Of a stretch of 53,090 nucleotides of DNA, positions 17,309 through 25,176 are shown one piece after another. This DNA is from Sedimentisphaerales bacterium. Its GTDB lineage: Bacteria > Planctomycetota > Phycisphaerae > Sedimentisphaerales > SG8-4. Position 1 is the stretch's first letter, and every line of letters starts with the position of its first letter. Made by a program: the position numbers and the translations under genes. A model generated the notes under the pieces. It was given only the letters and a program-made list of their open reading frames with translations, was not told where the DNA came from and did no database searches. The stretch is taken from contig JAFGJR010000237.1 in NCBI GenBank assembly GCA_016928975.1, positions 1 to 53,090 on the forward strand. Reading direction: 5' to 3'.

Positions 17309-18181
17309 TTAGAAGACGACGGCGGCGTAGCCTACGCTGTCTCTACTGGTGGAGGACATCTTTTTTTGCATGACTTCGTTGCTGTTGGTGTAGGCCAGGA
17401 GGTGGCCGGCGGGGACGCCGAGCTTGCGGGCGGCGGCGATGGCGGCGACGGCGGCGCCGGGGCCGCAGGCGTTGGCCTTCTCGATGGCGCCGGCGAGCAG
17501 GCGCTCGGGTTGCATCGAGGTCGCCAGGTCGATGAACTGGCGGTCGTTGACGTTGGCGGCCCATTGCAGGCCGTCCGGGCCTTTGCCCATCGGAGTAAAG
17601 CTGTAACGGGGTCCATAATGGGTCAAATCCGTCGAGCCGATGTGGACCACGGTGCGCCCTGACCCGGATGCGACTTCCGCGGCAGTCTCGCCCAGCGCGA
17701 GGGCCGTGTCCGCCGGCGGCACAATGATCGGCACGATCTTCGCCTTGGGGAACAGATGCTGCACGAAGGGGACCTGGACCTCGATGCTGTGCTCGTACTC
17801 ATGGGCGCCGCCGTTGGCGGTGACGACGCCTCTGGCCAGCAGCTCGCTGCGAAGGGCGTCGTCGATGGCCACGATCCCCAGGGGCGTCTGCCAGGAGTCG
17901 TTGTCGTCCACCGCCGGGCGCGGGCCGAAGTAGCTGTGGGCGGTGCCGAAGATGACGAACGTATCGACCGCTTCCTGCCGCTTGCGGACGGCGGCAAAGA
18001 CCATCGCGGCCAGCTCGCCGCTGAAGGTCCAGCCGGCGTGCGGCACGATCCCCGCCACGATCTGCTTGGGCAACGGCTCCACCACGGGACGCGCCGCCAG
18101 ACACTCCTGAATCTCCTCGAGACAACCCTCTCGCCCGGCGGGGTAGAACTGACCTGCAACAACCGGCATTCTGGTCCGCAT
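17309..18181 (-). CDS. amrB: MEMO1-family protein (AmmeMemoRadiSam system protein B)
   Basis: 290 aa covering the full MEMO1 fold. Conserved metal or active-site features: PHAGW (His48), the HEYEHSIEVQVPF motif, STDLTHYG and the cysteine in NACGPG. MEMO proteins are structurally related to extradiol dioxygenases. In bacteria they often accompany an AMMECR1 domain and a radical SAM protein, the AmmeMemoRadiSam set, whose role is unsettled. Neither partner is in the window. The gene is divergent from purE. The start MRTRMPVVAGQFYPA matches the family N-terminus. Confidence 0.9.
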   Translation of the reverse strand: MRTRMPVVAGQFYPAGREGCLEEIQECLAARPVVEPLPKQIVAGIVPHAGWTFSGELAAMVFAAVRKRQEAVDTFVIFGTAHSYFGPRPAVDDNDSWQTPLGIVAIDDALRSELLARGVVTANGGAHEYEHSIEVQVPFVQHLFPKAKIVPIIVPPADTALALGETAAEVASGSGRTVVHIGSTDLTHYGPRYSFTPMGKGPDGLQWAANVNDRQFIDLATSMQPERLLAGAIEKANACGPGAAVAAIAAARKLGVPAGHLLAYTNSNEVMQKKMSSTSRDSVGYAAVVF

Positions 18182-18197
18182 ATCCGTCCCCTGTTCC

Positions 18198-18226
18198 TTG
18201 CCTTCCCGGCCCGGAGCCGGTATGAT
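18198..18226 (+). promoter_or_regulatory. Promoter of purE
   Basis: TTGCCT (18198-18203), 17-bp spacer, TATGAT (18221-18226). Predicted start near 18233; AGGA lies 7 nt before the ATG at 18277. Confidence 0.65.
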
Positions 18227-18276
18227 TCTCGTGCCCGGCTACCGACCCTATTGTACTTCACGAGGCAGGAAAGACA

Positions 18277-18801
18277 ATGGCAACTGAGAAAAGCCCGCAA
18301 GTCGCTGTGGTCATGGGTTCCGACAGCGACCTGAACGTGATGGAGAGCTGCATCGAGCAGTTGCGCGAGTTCGGCGTGGCGGCGGAGGTGCGGATCATCT
18401 CCGCTCATCGCACGCCGCGGATCGCCGCCGAGTTTGCCGAGACCGCCGAGCGTCGCGGCCTCCAGGTGATCATCGCCGCCGCCGGCATGGCCGCCCACTT
18501 GGCCGGCGCGATGGCCGCATCGAGCCTCCTGCCTGTGATCGGCGTCCCGCTGGCCGCCGAGGGCGGGATCGGTGGACTCGACGCCCTCTTGAGCACCGTA
18601 CAGATGCCCCCGGGCGTTCCCGTCGCGACAGTCGCCATCGGCAAGCCCGGCGCCAGGAACGCCGCGATCTTAGCCGTCCAGATCCTGGCACGCAGCGACC
18701 CCGCCCTTCGCGAAAAGCTGGTCGCGTTCAAGAGCAAGCAAGCCGAAGCCGTCCAACAGAAGGACGCCGCCCTGCGCCGAGAGGTGAAACCGGCGAACTG
18801 A
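18277..18801 (+). CDS. purE: N5-carboxyaminoimidazole ribonucleotide mutase
   Basis: 174-aa class I PurE, which converts N5-CAIR to CAIR in purine synthesis. Active-site motifs are intact: MGSDSD (residues 15-20), SAHRTP with the catalytic His, AGMAAHLAG, and MPPGVPVATVAIGK. The C-terminal tail (KQAEAVQQKDAALRREVK) is charged and extends slightly beyond the core. No purK is adjacent. The next gene on the other strand of this cluster is a PurF homologue, so purine metabolism may loosely link the locus. Confidence 0.96.
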   Translation: MATEKSPQVAVVMGSDSDLNVMESCIEQLREFGVAAEVRIISAHRTPRIAAEFAETAERRGLQVIIAAAGMAAHLAGAMAASSLLPVIGVPLAAEGGIGGLDALLSTVQMPPGVPVATVAIGKPGARNAAILAVQILARSDPALREKLVAFKSKQAEAVQQKDAALRREVKPAN

Positions 18802-18848
18802 CAACCAGGCACCAGATGGAAGGCTCGCAACTCCGATTGTGGCGGGCG

Positions 18849-18877
18849 TTGACGATTTGCCGGCCGTGATTTACGAT
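18849..18877 (+). promoter_or_regulatory. Promoter of the STAS gene
   Basis: TTGACG (18849-18854), 17-bp spacer, TACGAT (18872-18877), about 100 nt before the predicted start codon. Confidence 0.5.
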
Positions 18878-18982
18878 CAGTGAATTGAAGCCGATGCTCC
18901 TGGCGGGGCCTGGTCTTCTGGGCGTATCTGTCGCTCGGATGAGGCCAGAGAACAAGTTGAAATCGTCAAGCGAAAATCAGAA

Positions 18983-19336
18983 ATGATGAGCGATAACTCT
19001 ATGGCGCCGAATGAGCCTGCCGTCACGGTCGGATGCGGGACGGATGTGACCATCGCAACCTTCAACGAGCTGTCCATCGTCGATGAACAGCAGATCCGCA
19101 AGATCGAGGCCGAGCTGCTGGCCATCCTCGCCGACGATGGCGACAAGCGGCTCATTCTCGACTTCCAGAACGTAGAGTTCATGTCGTCGGCTTTTCTGGG
19201 CCTGCTGGTGAAGGTGCACAAGCGTGTCGTCGAGGCAGGCGGCCGGCTCCAGCTCTACAACCTCGATCCCAGAATCCGCAAGGTGTTCGAGATCACGAGG
19301 CTGGCGAAGATCTTCGAGATCGTCGACGCGGAGTAG
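18983..19336 (+). CDS. STAS-domain anti-sigma factor antagonist
   Basis: 117 aa, one STAS domain from about residue 15 to the end. The phosphorylation loop VEFMSSAFLGLLVKVHK carries the conserved serine that an anti-sigma kinase (RsbW/SpoIIAB type) would modify. Such proteins sequester anti-sigma factors by partner switching. No anti-sigma kinase or sigma gene is adjacent; a large Ser/Thr kinase is 2 kb away on the same strand. Several ATGs cluster at the start (18983, 18986, 19001) and no strong ribosome-binding site decides between them. The stop codon abuts the stop of the PurF-like gene on the other strand. Confidence 0.9.
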   Translation: MMSDNSMAPNEPAVTVGCGTDVTIATFNELSIVDEQQIRKIEAELLAILADDGDKRLILDFQNVEFMSSAFLGLLVKVHKRVVEAGGRLQLYNLDPRIRKVFEITRLAKIFEIVDAE

Positions 19337-20836
19337 TCACCACAGTTTCTGCTGATCGACGTTGTCCGCCGGCTGTTTCCTGCGAGAGGGCTTGTTTACC
19401 TCCACGATGTCGAAGGCGGCTCTGGGACAGGCGGCCTTGGGACAGTGCCCGGTCCAGCAGTAGAGGCACAGCCGCTCGCGGGCCAGGCCGATGGCCTTGA
19501 CCATGTCGTCCACCGTCTGGTAGCGCAGTGTCGTGACGCCCAGGTCGCGGGCGATCCAATCCACCATTTTCGCGTGTTTTTGGGAGGTGGGGTCGATGTA
19601 TGCCGATACATCGGTCATGTCGTGACCTTCGAGCGCGCAGATGGCCCTGCGGGCGGCCAGCTCGCCAATCGACCGCGTGGACAGGTTGAAGATGCAGGGG
19701 AACATCAGCGGCGGGCAGGCGGGCCTGACGTGGATTTCCCGGGCGCCGCCGTCCCAGAGTTTCTTGATCGTGAAATTCTTCAGTTGGGTGCCGCGGACGA
19801 TGGAGTCCTCGCAGATGACGATACTGTTGCCCTCGATGACCTCGCGGATGGGAATGAGCTTCATCTTGGCGATCAGGTCGCGGGTGTGCTGCGAGGGGGG
19901 CGTGTAGCTTCGCCCGTAGCCGGGGGTGTACTTGACGAGCGGCCGGCGGAACGGCTTGCCCGATTCCATCGCGTAGCCCAGCCCGTGAGCGATCCCGGAG
20001 TCCGGCACGCCGGTGACCAGGTCCACGTGAATGTCCTTGTCGCGCTGGGCCAGGTAGCGGCCGGAGCGCTCGCGAACGATCTCCACGTTGGTCCCCTCGT
20101 AGTCGGAGGCGGGAAAGCCGGTGTAGATCCACAGGAACGCGCAGAGCTGGCTGACCCGGCCCCGGCCGGGCCGCTGCTGCACGAGCCCGTCCTCATTGAT
20201 CAGGACGACCTCGCCAGGATCGAGATACTTGACGACCTCGTAGCCCAGGTTCGGGAAGGCGCAGCTCTCCGTGGTCACGGCCCAGCCGTCCTTGCCCTTG
20301 CCGACCACCAGGGGCGTGTAACCGAAGCGGTCGCGGGCGGCATAGACGCCCGTGCGGTTCAGAAGCAACAGTGAGCACGAGCCCTCGATCGCGTCGAACA
20401 TTCTCTCGATGCCGTCCACGAGGTCGGTGCCCTGACAGATGAGCTTGGCGATCAGCTCGGTCGTATTCACAGTCTTGCGGCTGATCTCACTGAAGGCGAT
20501 GCCTTTCTTGAGGAGCCTTGCCGCCAGGTCCTCTTCATTTTCGAGGATTCCATTGGTGGCGATACAGAACGGCCCGAATCGCGAGTTTTGATAGATGGGC
20601 TGCTCCTCCAGGGCACTGACCACGCCGATGCCCTTATTGCCCTCCATGCGCTTGTAGCTGTCAAAGAACTTGGACTTGAACTGGCCCTGGCGGACATCGT
20701 GGATGTGGCGTGTGAATTCGCGGCCGAGCACCGCGAGCCCGCCGAACTCCGTGCCCAAATGGGAATGGTAGTCCGTCCCGTACAACAGAGTGTCCGCACA
20801 ATCGCCTCTCGACACGATGCCAAAGATCCCGCTCAT
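19337..20836 (-). CDS. PurF-like amidophosphoribosyltransferase with Ser in place of the catalytic Cys
   Basis: 499 aa with the full PurF layout: N-terminal Ntn glutaminase domain (1-230) and a PRTase domain with GVPDSGIA and the PRPP loop CEDSIVRGTQ. The first residues are MSGIFGIVS where PurF has MCGIxGI, so the N-terminal nucleophile is Ser (codon AGC). Other glutaminase-site features are altered: the usual HNG is TNG and the Arg of R(Y/H)PT is missing. The start is certain (GGGAGG 6 nt upstream; no Cys in frame nearby). C-terminal CLYCWTGHC-KAAC resembles Fe-S ligands of Bacillus-type PurF. Glutamine hydrolysis is probably lost; it may use ammonia or another amine. Confidence 0.9.
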   Translation of the reverse strand: MSGIFGIVSRGDCADTLLYGTDYHSHLGTEFGGLAVLGREFTRHIHDVRQGQFKSKFFDSYKRMEGNKGIGVVSALEEQPIYQNSRFGPFCIATNGILENEEDLAARLLKKGIAFSEISRKTVNTTELIAKLICQGTDLVDGIERMFDAIEGSCSLLLLNRTGVYAARDRFGYTPLVVGKGKDGWAVTTESCAFPNLGYEVVKYLDPGEVVLINEDGLVQQRPGRGRVSQLCAFLWIYTGFPASDYEGTNVEIVRERSGRYLAQRDKDIHVDLVTGVPDSGIAHGLGYAMESGKPFRRPLVKYTPGYGRSYTPPSQHTRDLIAKMKLIPIREVIEGNSIVICEDSIVRGTQLKNFTIKKLWDGGAREIHVRPACPPLMFPCIFNLSTRSIGELAARRAICALEGHDMTDVSAYIDPTSQKHAKMVDWIARDLGVTTLRYQTVDDMVKAIGLARERLCLYCWTGHCPKAACPRAAFDIVEVNKPSRRKQPADNVDQQKLW

Positions 20837-20913
20837 GTGTTGCCTCCCACAGAGATGCCCGATTCCATGCGGCCAGATCACTCCTTCACCGATGTTTTCC
20901 AAGGGTGCGCTAC

Positions 20914-20942
20914 AATATACCCGAACGCCCGGAGGAACGCAA
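20914..20942 (-). promoter_or_regulatory. Promoter of the PurF-like gene
   Basis: Minus strand TTGCGT (20942-20937), 17-bp spacer, TATATT (20919-20914). Predicted start near 20907, a 71-nt leader. Confidence 0.55.
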
Positions 20943-21031
20943 CTTCTTCCGCGCGGCTGATAGTCAGCCTCTGTCACATGATGGAGCAGGCAAAGCAGGC
21001 AGGTGACTGCCGGCCACCGCCGGATCCTCAG

Positions 21032-21059
21032 TTGCTTTCCGTCGAAGGGACAGTACACT
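21032..21059 (+). promoter_or_regulatory. Candidate promoter of the kinase gene
   Basis: TTGCTT (21032-21037), 16-bp spacer, TACACT (21054-21059), about 150 nt before the ATG at 21212. Moderate match only. Confidence 0.35.
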
Positions 21060-21211
21060 AAGGCGCGGACTCTGAGACCAGGGCAGCGTGCAATACGGCG
21101 AAGGGTCGTGGTCGGCAGTTCTCCAGTCTGCGCACGACACGTCAAATGCCGTTGACGGCGAGCAGGGCGGGTTCCCGCGTCGCGCGAAGCTGATTTGGTG
21201 GTGGATGGGAC

Positions 21212-23869
21212 ATGAAGCGCGTTGGCGACTACGAGATGGTGGAGAAGATTGGCGCCGGGGGCATGGGGGAGGTCTGGCGCGGCGAGAACGTGCACACGAA
21301 GCTGCGCTGCGCGGTCAAGCTCTTGCCGCAGGAGGCGACGCAAGACAAGAACTTCGTCGCGCGGTTCTTCGATGAAGGCCGGGTGATGGCGGAGCTGGAC
21401 CACCCCCGGATCGTCCGCGTGCACCACGTCGGATATGACGAGACACTTGCTCAGTATTTCCTCGTGATGGACTATGTCGAGGGACCGCAGGGCACACCAC
21501 AATCGCTGCAAAGCGCCCTCGAGCAGAGCCCGGAGAGCCGGCTGCCGGCAACCCAGGTGCGTCGATGGGCGATGCAGACTGCCGAAGGGCTGGCGTATGC
21601 CCACGGCCGCGGGGTGGTGCATCGCGACATCAAGCCGGCGAACATCCTGATCGACAAGGAGGGCAACGCGCGAATCACGGACTACGGCCTGGTCAAAGCG
21701 GTCGGCCAGGAATTCGTGATGAGCCAGATTCATCAGAGCATCCAACAAACGATGAGTGGGACGCTCTCGGACACGCCGACGCTACGACCTGCCCCCCAGC
21801 GTGGCGGCAAGGTGGAGGCGACTCTCAGCGACCAGGAAACCATCGCCAGAGAGGAGGGTGGATCGAGCCACCGAAGCTCCGCGGAGAGTCTGCTGGGCAC
21901 GTACGACTACATGAGTCCGGAGCAGCGAGGCGAGCTGCACGGCGTCGAGGTCGGGCCCGCCAGCGACATCTACTCGTTTGGCGTGATGTCGTATCGCATC
22001 CTGACCGGCCGGCGGCCCACCGGCCGGGCGAAGCGCGCTTCGCAGATCGTTCGCGGCCTGCCGAAACGCTGGGATGTGATCACCGATCGCTGCCTGGAGC
22101 ATCAGCCGTCGGACCGCTATCCGGATGGCCGAGCGCTGCTTGCCGCGATCCAAGAGGTGGGGCAAGGCGGCGGAGCGGCTCGTGGTCTTGCGAAGGCAGC
22201 CGTTTTCGTGGTCGTCCTGGCAGCCATCGTGGCCGCCGGGCATGAGGTCTGGACCTGGTACCAGGGTCGGCGCCCCGAAGCGCGACAGACGAATCGGCCT
22301 GTGGACGAGCCAGGAGCGCAGCGCCAAGCGGAGATCGCGGCCTTGTTCAAGCAGGCAAAGCGACAGTATGAATCCGGCGAATATGCTCAGGCTCTGGTCA
22401 CACTGGGTCGCCTGGAGGCGTTGACCCCGCCCGATGCAAACAGCGCCTCGTTGCGAGTGCAGATCGAGCAGGCGATGCGCGTTCCGCCGAACAAGCCTAT
22501 CCAGCAGGAGGAGCCGGTCCTGGTCGCCGAATCGGGGACGATCCGGATCACGGCCGCCTCGACCCTTCCGGGGGACGACTACCTGGCGAGGCAGAGGGCA
22601 CAAGTGCGTATCGACGGCGGCGTGTGGCGGGAGGTGAGCCTGCCGCACATCGAGCAAGGTCTGTCGTGCGAGAGCCATACGGTGGAGCTGAGACTTTCCG
22701 GCTACCAGCCAGTCCAGGCAAAGCAGGTGACCGTGCGCGACGGGCAGCAATCGCCCATCGAATTCGGCCTGGCGCCGATGCCTGGCAGTGCGACCATCGC
22801 GTGCAACGTGAGCGGAGCAGAGGTGTTCGACGGTACCGGACGCAGACTCGGTGCGGCGGGTGAGAGGCTTACGTTGGCTGCCTTCACGTCGCACGAGCTG
22901 AAGGTCAAAGCGCCGCGGCATAGGGATGCCAGCGTGACGGTACGGATCGACCGGCCGGGAATGGATGCCGGCTCGCAGCGAGTGACGCTGGAGGAAATCC
23001 GGAGCGTTGTCGTCGGTGGACCCTGGACGGTTGCCGATGTGGACATGGCGTTTGTGTACGTGCAGCCGGGCAGCATCCGGGTGGCCGACAGCGGCAGGGG
23101 CAGTCCCGCCCGCACTGTACAGGCCGATCGCGGGTACTGGATCGGCGCCCGCGAGGTCACCAACGCGCAGTACCAGCGGTTTGTCCGAGAGACCGGGTAC
23201 GACGGCAGGCGGGAGGGGGGCTCCGAGTACCTGCGCCATCAAAGGGATCGAAGCCGGACTGCCTTTGCCGAGGATCGGCATCCGGTCATCTACGTGAGCT
23301 GGGACAACGCGGCGGCCTTCTGTCGCTGGTTGACCGAGCGAGAGCGGGCCGCGGGCCGTCTCCCGCAGGGATACCTGTATGCGCTGCCGACGGAGGCGGA
23401 ATGGGAATATGCGGCCCGTGGCGGCAGGAACAGCCGGCAGTTCCAATACGCCGGCGGGAATGCCCCGGATGCCGTCGCCTGGTACGCCGGCAACAGCGGC
23501 GGTGTCACCCAGGCGACGGGCAGAAAGGCGGCCAATGAAATCGGCATTTTCGACATGTCCGGCAACGTCAGCGAATGGTGTCATGACTGGTATACGCCGG
23601 ACGACAGTGGTCAGGACCCACCCGGATCCTCAGCCACTCCCGGCTGCGTCGTTCGCGGCGGCTCCTGGCAGGACCCGCCCGACCAATGCCGCTGCTCGGC
23701 GCGGACCGCCGCCGATCCGGGCTCGGCGCACGTGGCGCGCGGATTCCGCGTCGTGCTGGTGACGCAGGACAGAGCGCCCCGGACGGTGCCGCGCATCGCC
23801 CCCGCGCCGCAACCGCAACGCAAGAAAGAGAACCGCAAGCCCGGGGGCAGACTGATTCCTATTCCATGA
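21212..23869 (+). CDS. Transmembrane Ser/Thr protein kinase with PEGA-like and FGE-sulfatase-like domains
   Basis: 885 aa. Residues 1-310 are a PknB-type kinase: Gly loop GAGGMGEV (14-21), Lys36, HRD (137-139), Asn144, DYG (157-159, in place of DFG) and MSPEQ (234-238). The activation segment holds an unusual 70-residue Ser/Thr-rich insert (160-230). A transmembrane helix lies at 327-345. Then a coiled stretch, a PEGA-like beta region (about 525-600) and a formylglycine-generating-enzyme-like domain (610-850: REVTNAQYQRF, PTEAEWEYAARGG, GNVSEWCHDWY, GFRVV). The C-terminal half should face the periplasm, a sensor or binding module. It lies upstream of two lipoprotein genes on the same strand. 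The start is the ATG at 21212, with a weak ribosome-binding site. Confidence 0.9.
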   Translation: MKRVGDYEMVEKIGAGGMGEVWRGENVHTKLRCAVKLLPQEATQDKNFVARFFDEGRVMAELDHPRIVRVHHVGYDETLAQYFLVMDYVEGPQGTPQSLQSALEQSPESRLPATQVRRWAMQTAEGLAYAHGRGVVHRDIKPANILIDKEGNARITDYGLVKAVGQEFVMSQIHQSIQQTMSGTLSDTPTLRPAPQRGGKVEATLSDQETIAREEGGSSHRSSAESLLGTYDYMSPEQRGELHGVEVGPASDIYSFGVMSYRILTGRRPTGRAKRASQIVRGLPKRWDVITDRCLEHQPSDRYPDGRALLAAIQEVGQGGGAARGLAKAAVFVVVLAAIVAAGHEVWTWYQGRRPEARQTNRPVDEPGAQRQAEIAALFKQAKRQYESGEYAQALVTLGRLEALTPPDANSASLRVQIEQAMRVPPNKPIQQEEPVLVAESGTIRITAASTLPGDDYLARQRAQVRIDGGVWREVSLPHIEQGLSCESHTVELRLSGYQPVQAKQVTVRDGQQSPIEFGLAPMPGSATIACNVSGAEVFDGTGRRLGAAGERLTLAAFTSHELKVKAPRHRDASVTVRIDRPGMDAGSQRVTLEEIRSVVVGGPWTVADVDMAFVYVQPGSIRVADSGRGSPARTVQADRGYWIGAREVTNAQYQRFVRETGYDGRREGGSEYLRHQRDRSRTAFAEDRHPVIYVSWDNAAAFCRWLTERERAAGRLPQGYLYALPTEAEWEYAARGGRNSRQFQYAGGNAPDAVAWYAGNSGGVTQATGRKAANEIGIFDMSGNVSEWCHDWYTPDDSGQDPPGSSATPGCVVRGGSWQDPPDQCRCSARTAADPGSAHVARGFRVVLVTQDRAPRTVPRIAPAPQPQRKKENRKPGGRLIPIP

Positions 23870-24304
23870 TGGCGATCTGATGTAGTGCCACGATATCAGC
23901 ACGGTCGCGTCGTCGCTGGATTTGACCGACCTGGAGGCGGCCGAGTGAGTCAGAGCCATTCTTGTAGAGTATCGCGCCGAAGGAATCGACCCGGTCTGAC
24001 CGGCATCCGTGGAGTGACGCAGGTACGCTCCACGATCGTGCGAAGGGATGATGTGGCGTCACAGCCTCCTCTGTGAGTTCTTGCTTGCGTGCCCCGAGAG
24101 TGTACGAGATACTACTCGCCAGATACACACCTTTGTGAAGCTACGACGAGTGGACGGCCCCTCGCGGACCGGCCCAATGCGGTTAGGCCATGGTTTGGAC
24201 GCGTTGAGAGATCGTGGGAGGTCGCACATGGGCGATGCCCTTTCGCGTGGCCCGTGCAGGCGACCTTACATCGAATGCACACTGTATCAGAAAGGGGAAG
24301 ACCG
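23870..24304 (+). other. Intergenic region between the kinase and lipoprotein genes, with a weak promoter
   Basis: 435 bases with no plausible gene. The best promoter candidate is TTGCGT (24085-24090), 17-bp spacer, GATACT (24108-24113), which would leave a leader of about 185 nt before the lipoprotein ATG. No terminator hairpin with a T-run was seen after the kinase, so read-through is possible. Confidence 0.4.
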
Positions 24305-25174
24305 ATGAGAAAAAGGCGAATGAGAGCGGCGCGGACGGTCCGCCTGAGGAACCCTCTGGTTCTGCTGGGGATGAATCTGTGTCTCCTCCTCGGCGGCATC
24401 GGGTGTAGCGCGGGGCCCATGGATATCTCCGAGCGCAGCTACCTGGGGGCCTGCAACGGGGACAGTCGGGTCTATTATCGTGTGACGATCACCGGAAAGA
24501 CGAAGTTCGGGGTGTCCGAGTTTCGGCAGGGCTGGTTCCCGGCCGACGCCGTTGATGCGCTCTTCGGCGACGTGTCGGCCGAGGCCGCAAAAGAGCGGAC
24601 GGTCCGGGACGAGCTTCGCAGTCAGATCGATGAGGCGATGTTGTTGGCGAGCAAGAACTACCTGGCCCGGGCAGTCGACCCCTGTACCACCCCCGAAGAG
24701 TTGCAGAAAGCCCTCGATGCGGTCCGTCGTGTCCGCCTGACCGCGAGAGACTCGGCAGAGGGCCTGGATGGGGCCGTGGTCATGGAATACCAGCCCAACA
24801 GAGACCTGGTCATCCGTCACAGTGACGAGAAACTGGTGCTGGTGTTGTCTTCGAATCCGGACGAGATCATCAACCAGTTGGCACAACTGTCCGAGAGTGC
24901 CAAGACCGAGGAGACGATCAACAAGTTCGTCCAGGTCCTGGCCTTCCGGGAGCGTCAGGACCGGGAGAAGGAAACCCAGGAAAGGATTGCCGCCAGTGCC
25001 AAGCTCGATGTGCTGGCCGCGGACAACGGCGGTTTCGATCAGGTGGTTTCCGGACGAATCGGGGAACTGGCGTCCGCGATCGACGGTGGGGAATCCGAGC
25101 GGGACAAACTCCTGGGGCAGGTCAATGGCTTGGTCAACATGCTCAGAGCCATCGACGGAAATCGGGGAGAATGA
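24305..25174 (+). CDS. Uncharacterised lipoprotein, first of the kinase-linked pair
   Basis: 289 aa. A basic n-region (MRKRRMRAARTVRLR), a hydrophobic core and a near-consensus lipobox GGIGC place lipidation at Cys34. The mature protein has a short beta-rich start (RVYYRVTITGKTKFGVSEF), then mostly helical charged sequence with heptad-like Leu/Ala spacing (residues 95-290) and no recognised domain. The longer frame from 24089 is rejected: AGGGG lies 8 nt before the ATG at 24305. The next gene starts 2 nt after its stop, so the two lipoproteins are surely coexpressed and may form a complex. Confidence 0.8.
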   Translation: MRKRRMRAARTVRLRNPLVLLGMNLCLLLGGIGCSAGPMDISERSYLGACNGDSRVYYRVTITGKTKFGVSEFRQGWFPADAVDALFGDVSAEAAKERTVRDELRSQIDEAMLLASKNYLARAVDPCTTPEELQKALDAVRRVRLTARDSAEGLDGAVVMEYQPNRDLVIRHSDEKLVLVLSSNPDEIINQLAQLSESAKTEETINKFVQVLAFRERQDREKETQERIAASAKLDVLAADNGGFDQVVSGRIGELASAIDGGESERDKLLGQVNGLVNMLRAIDGNRGE

Positions 25175-25176
25175 CG

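Noticed and set aside
20837..21748. 303-residue extension of the PurF-like protein
   Set aside because: Overlaps the divergent kinase gene; the ATG at 20836 has GGGAGG and its own promoter.
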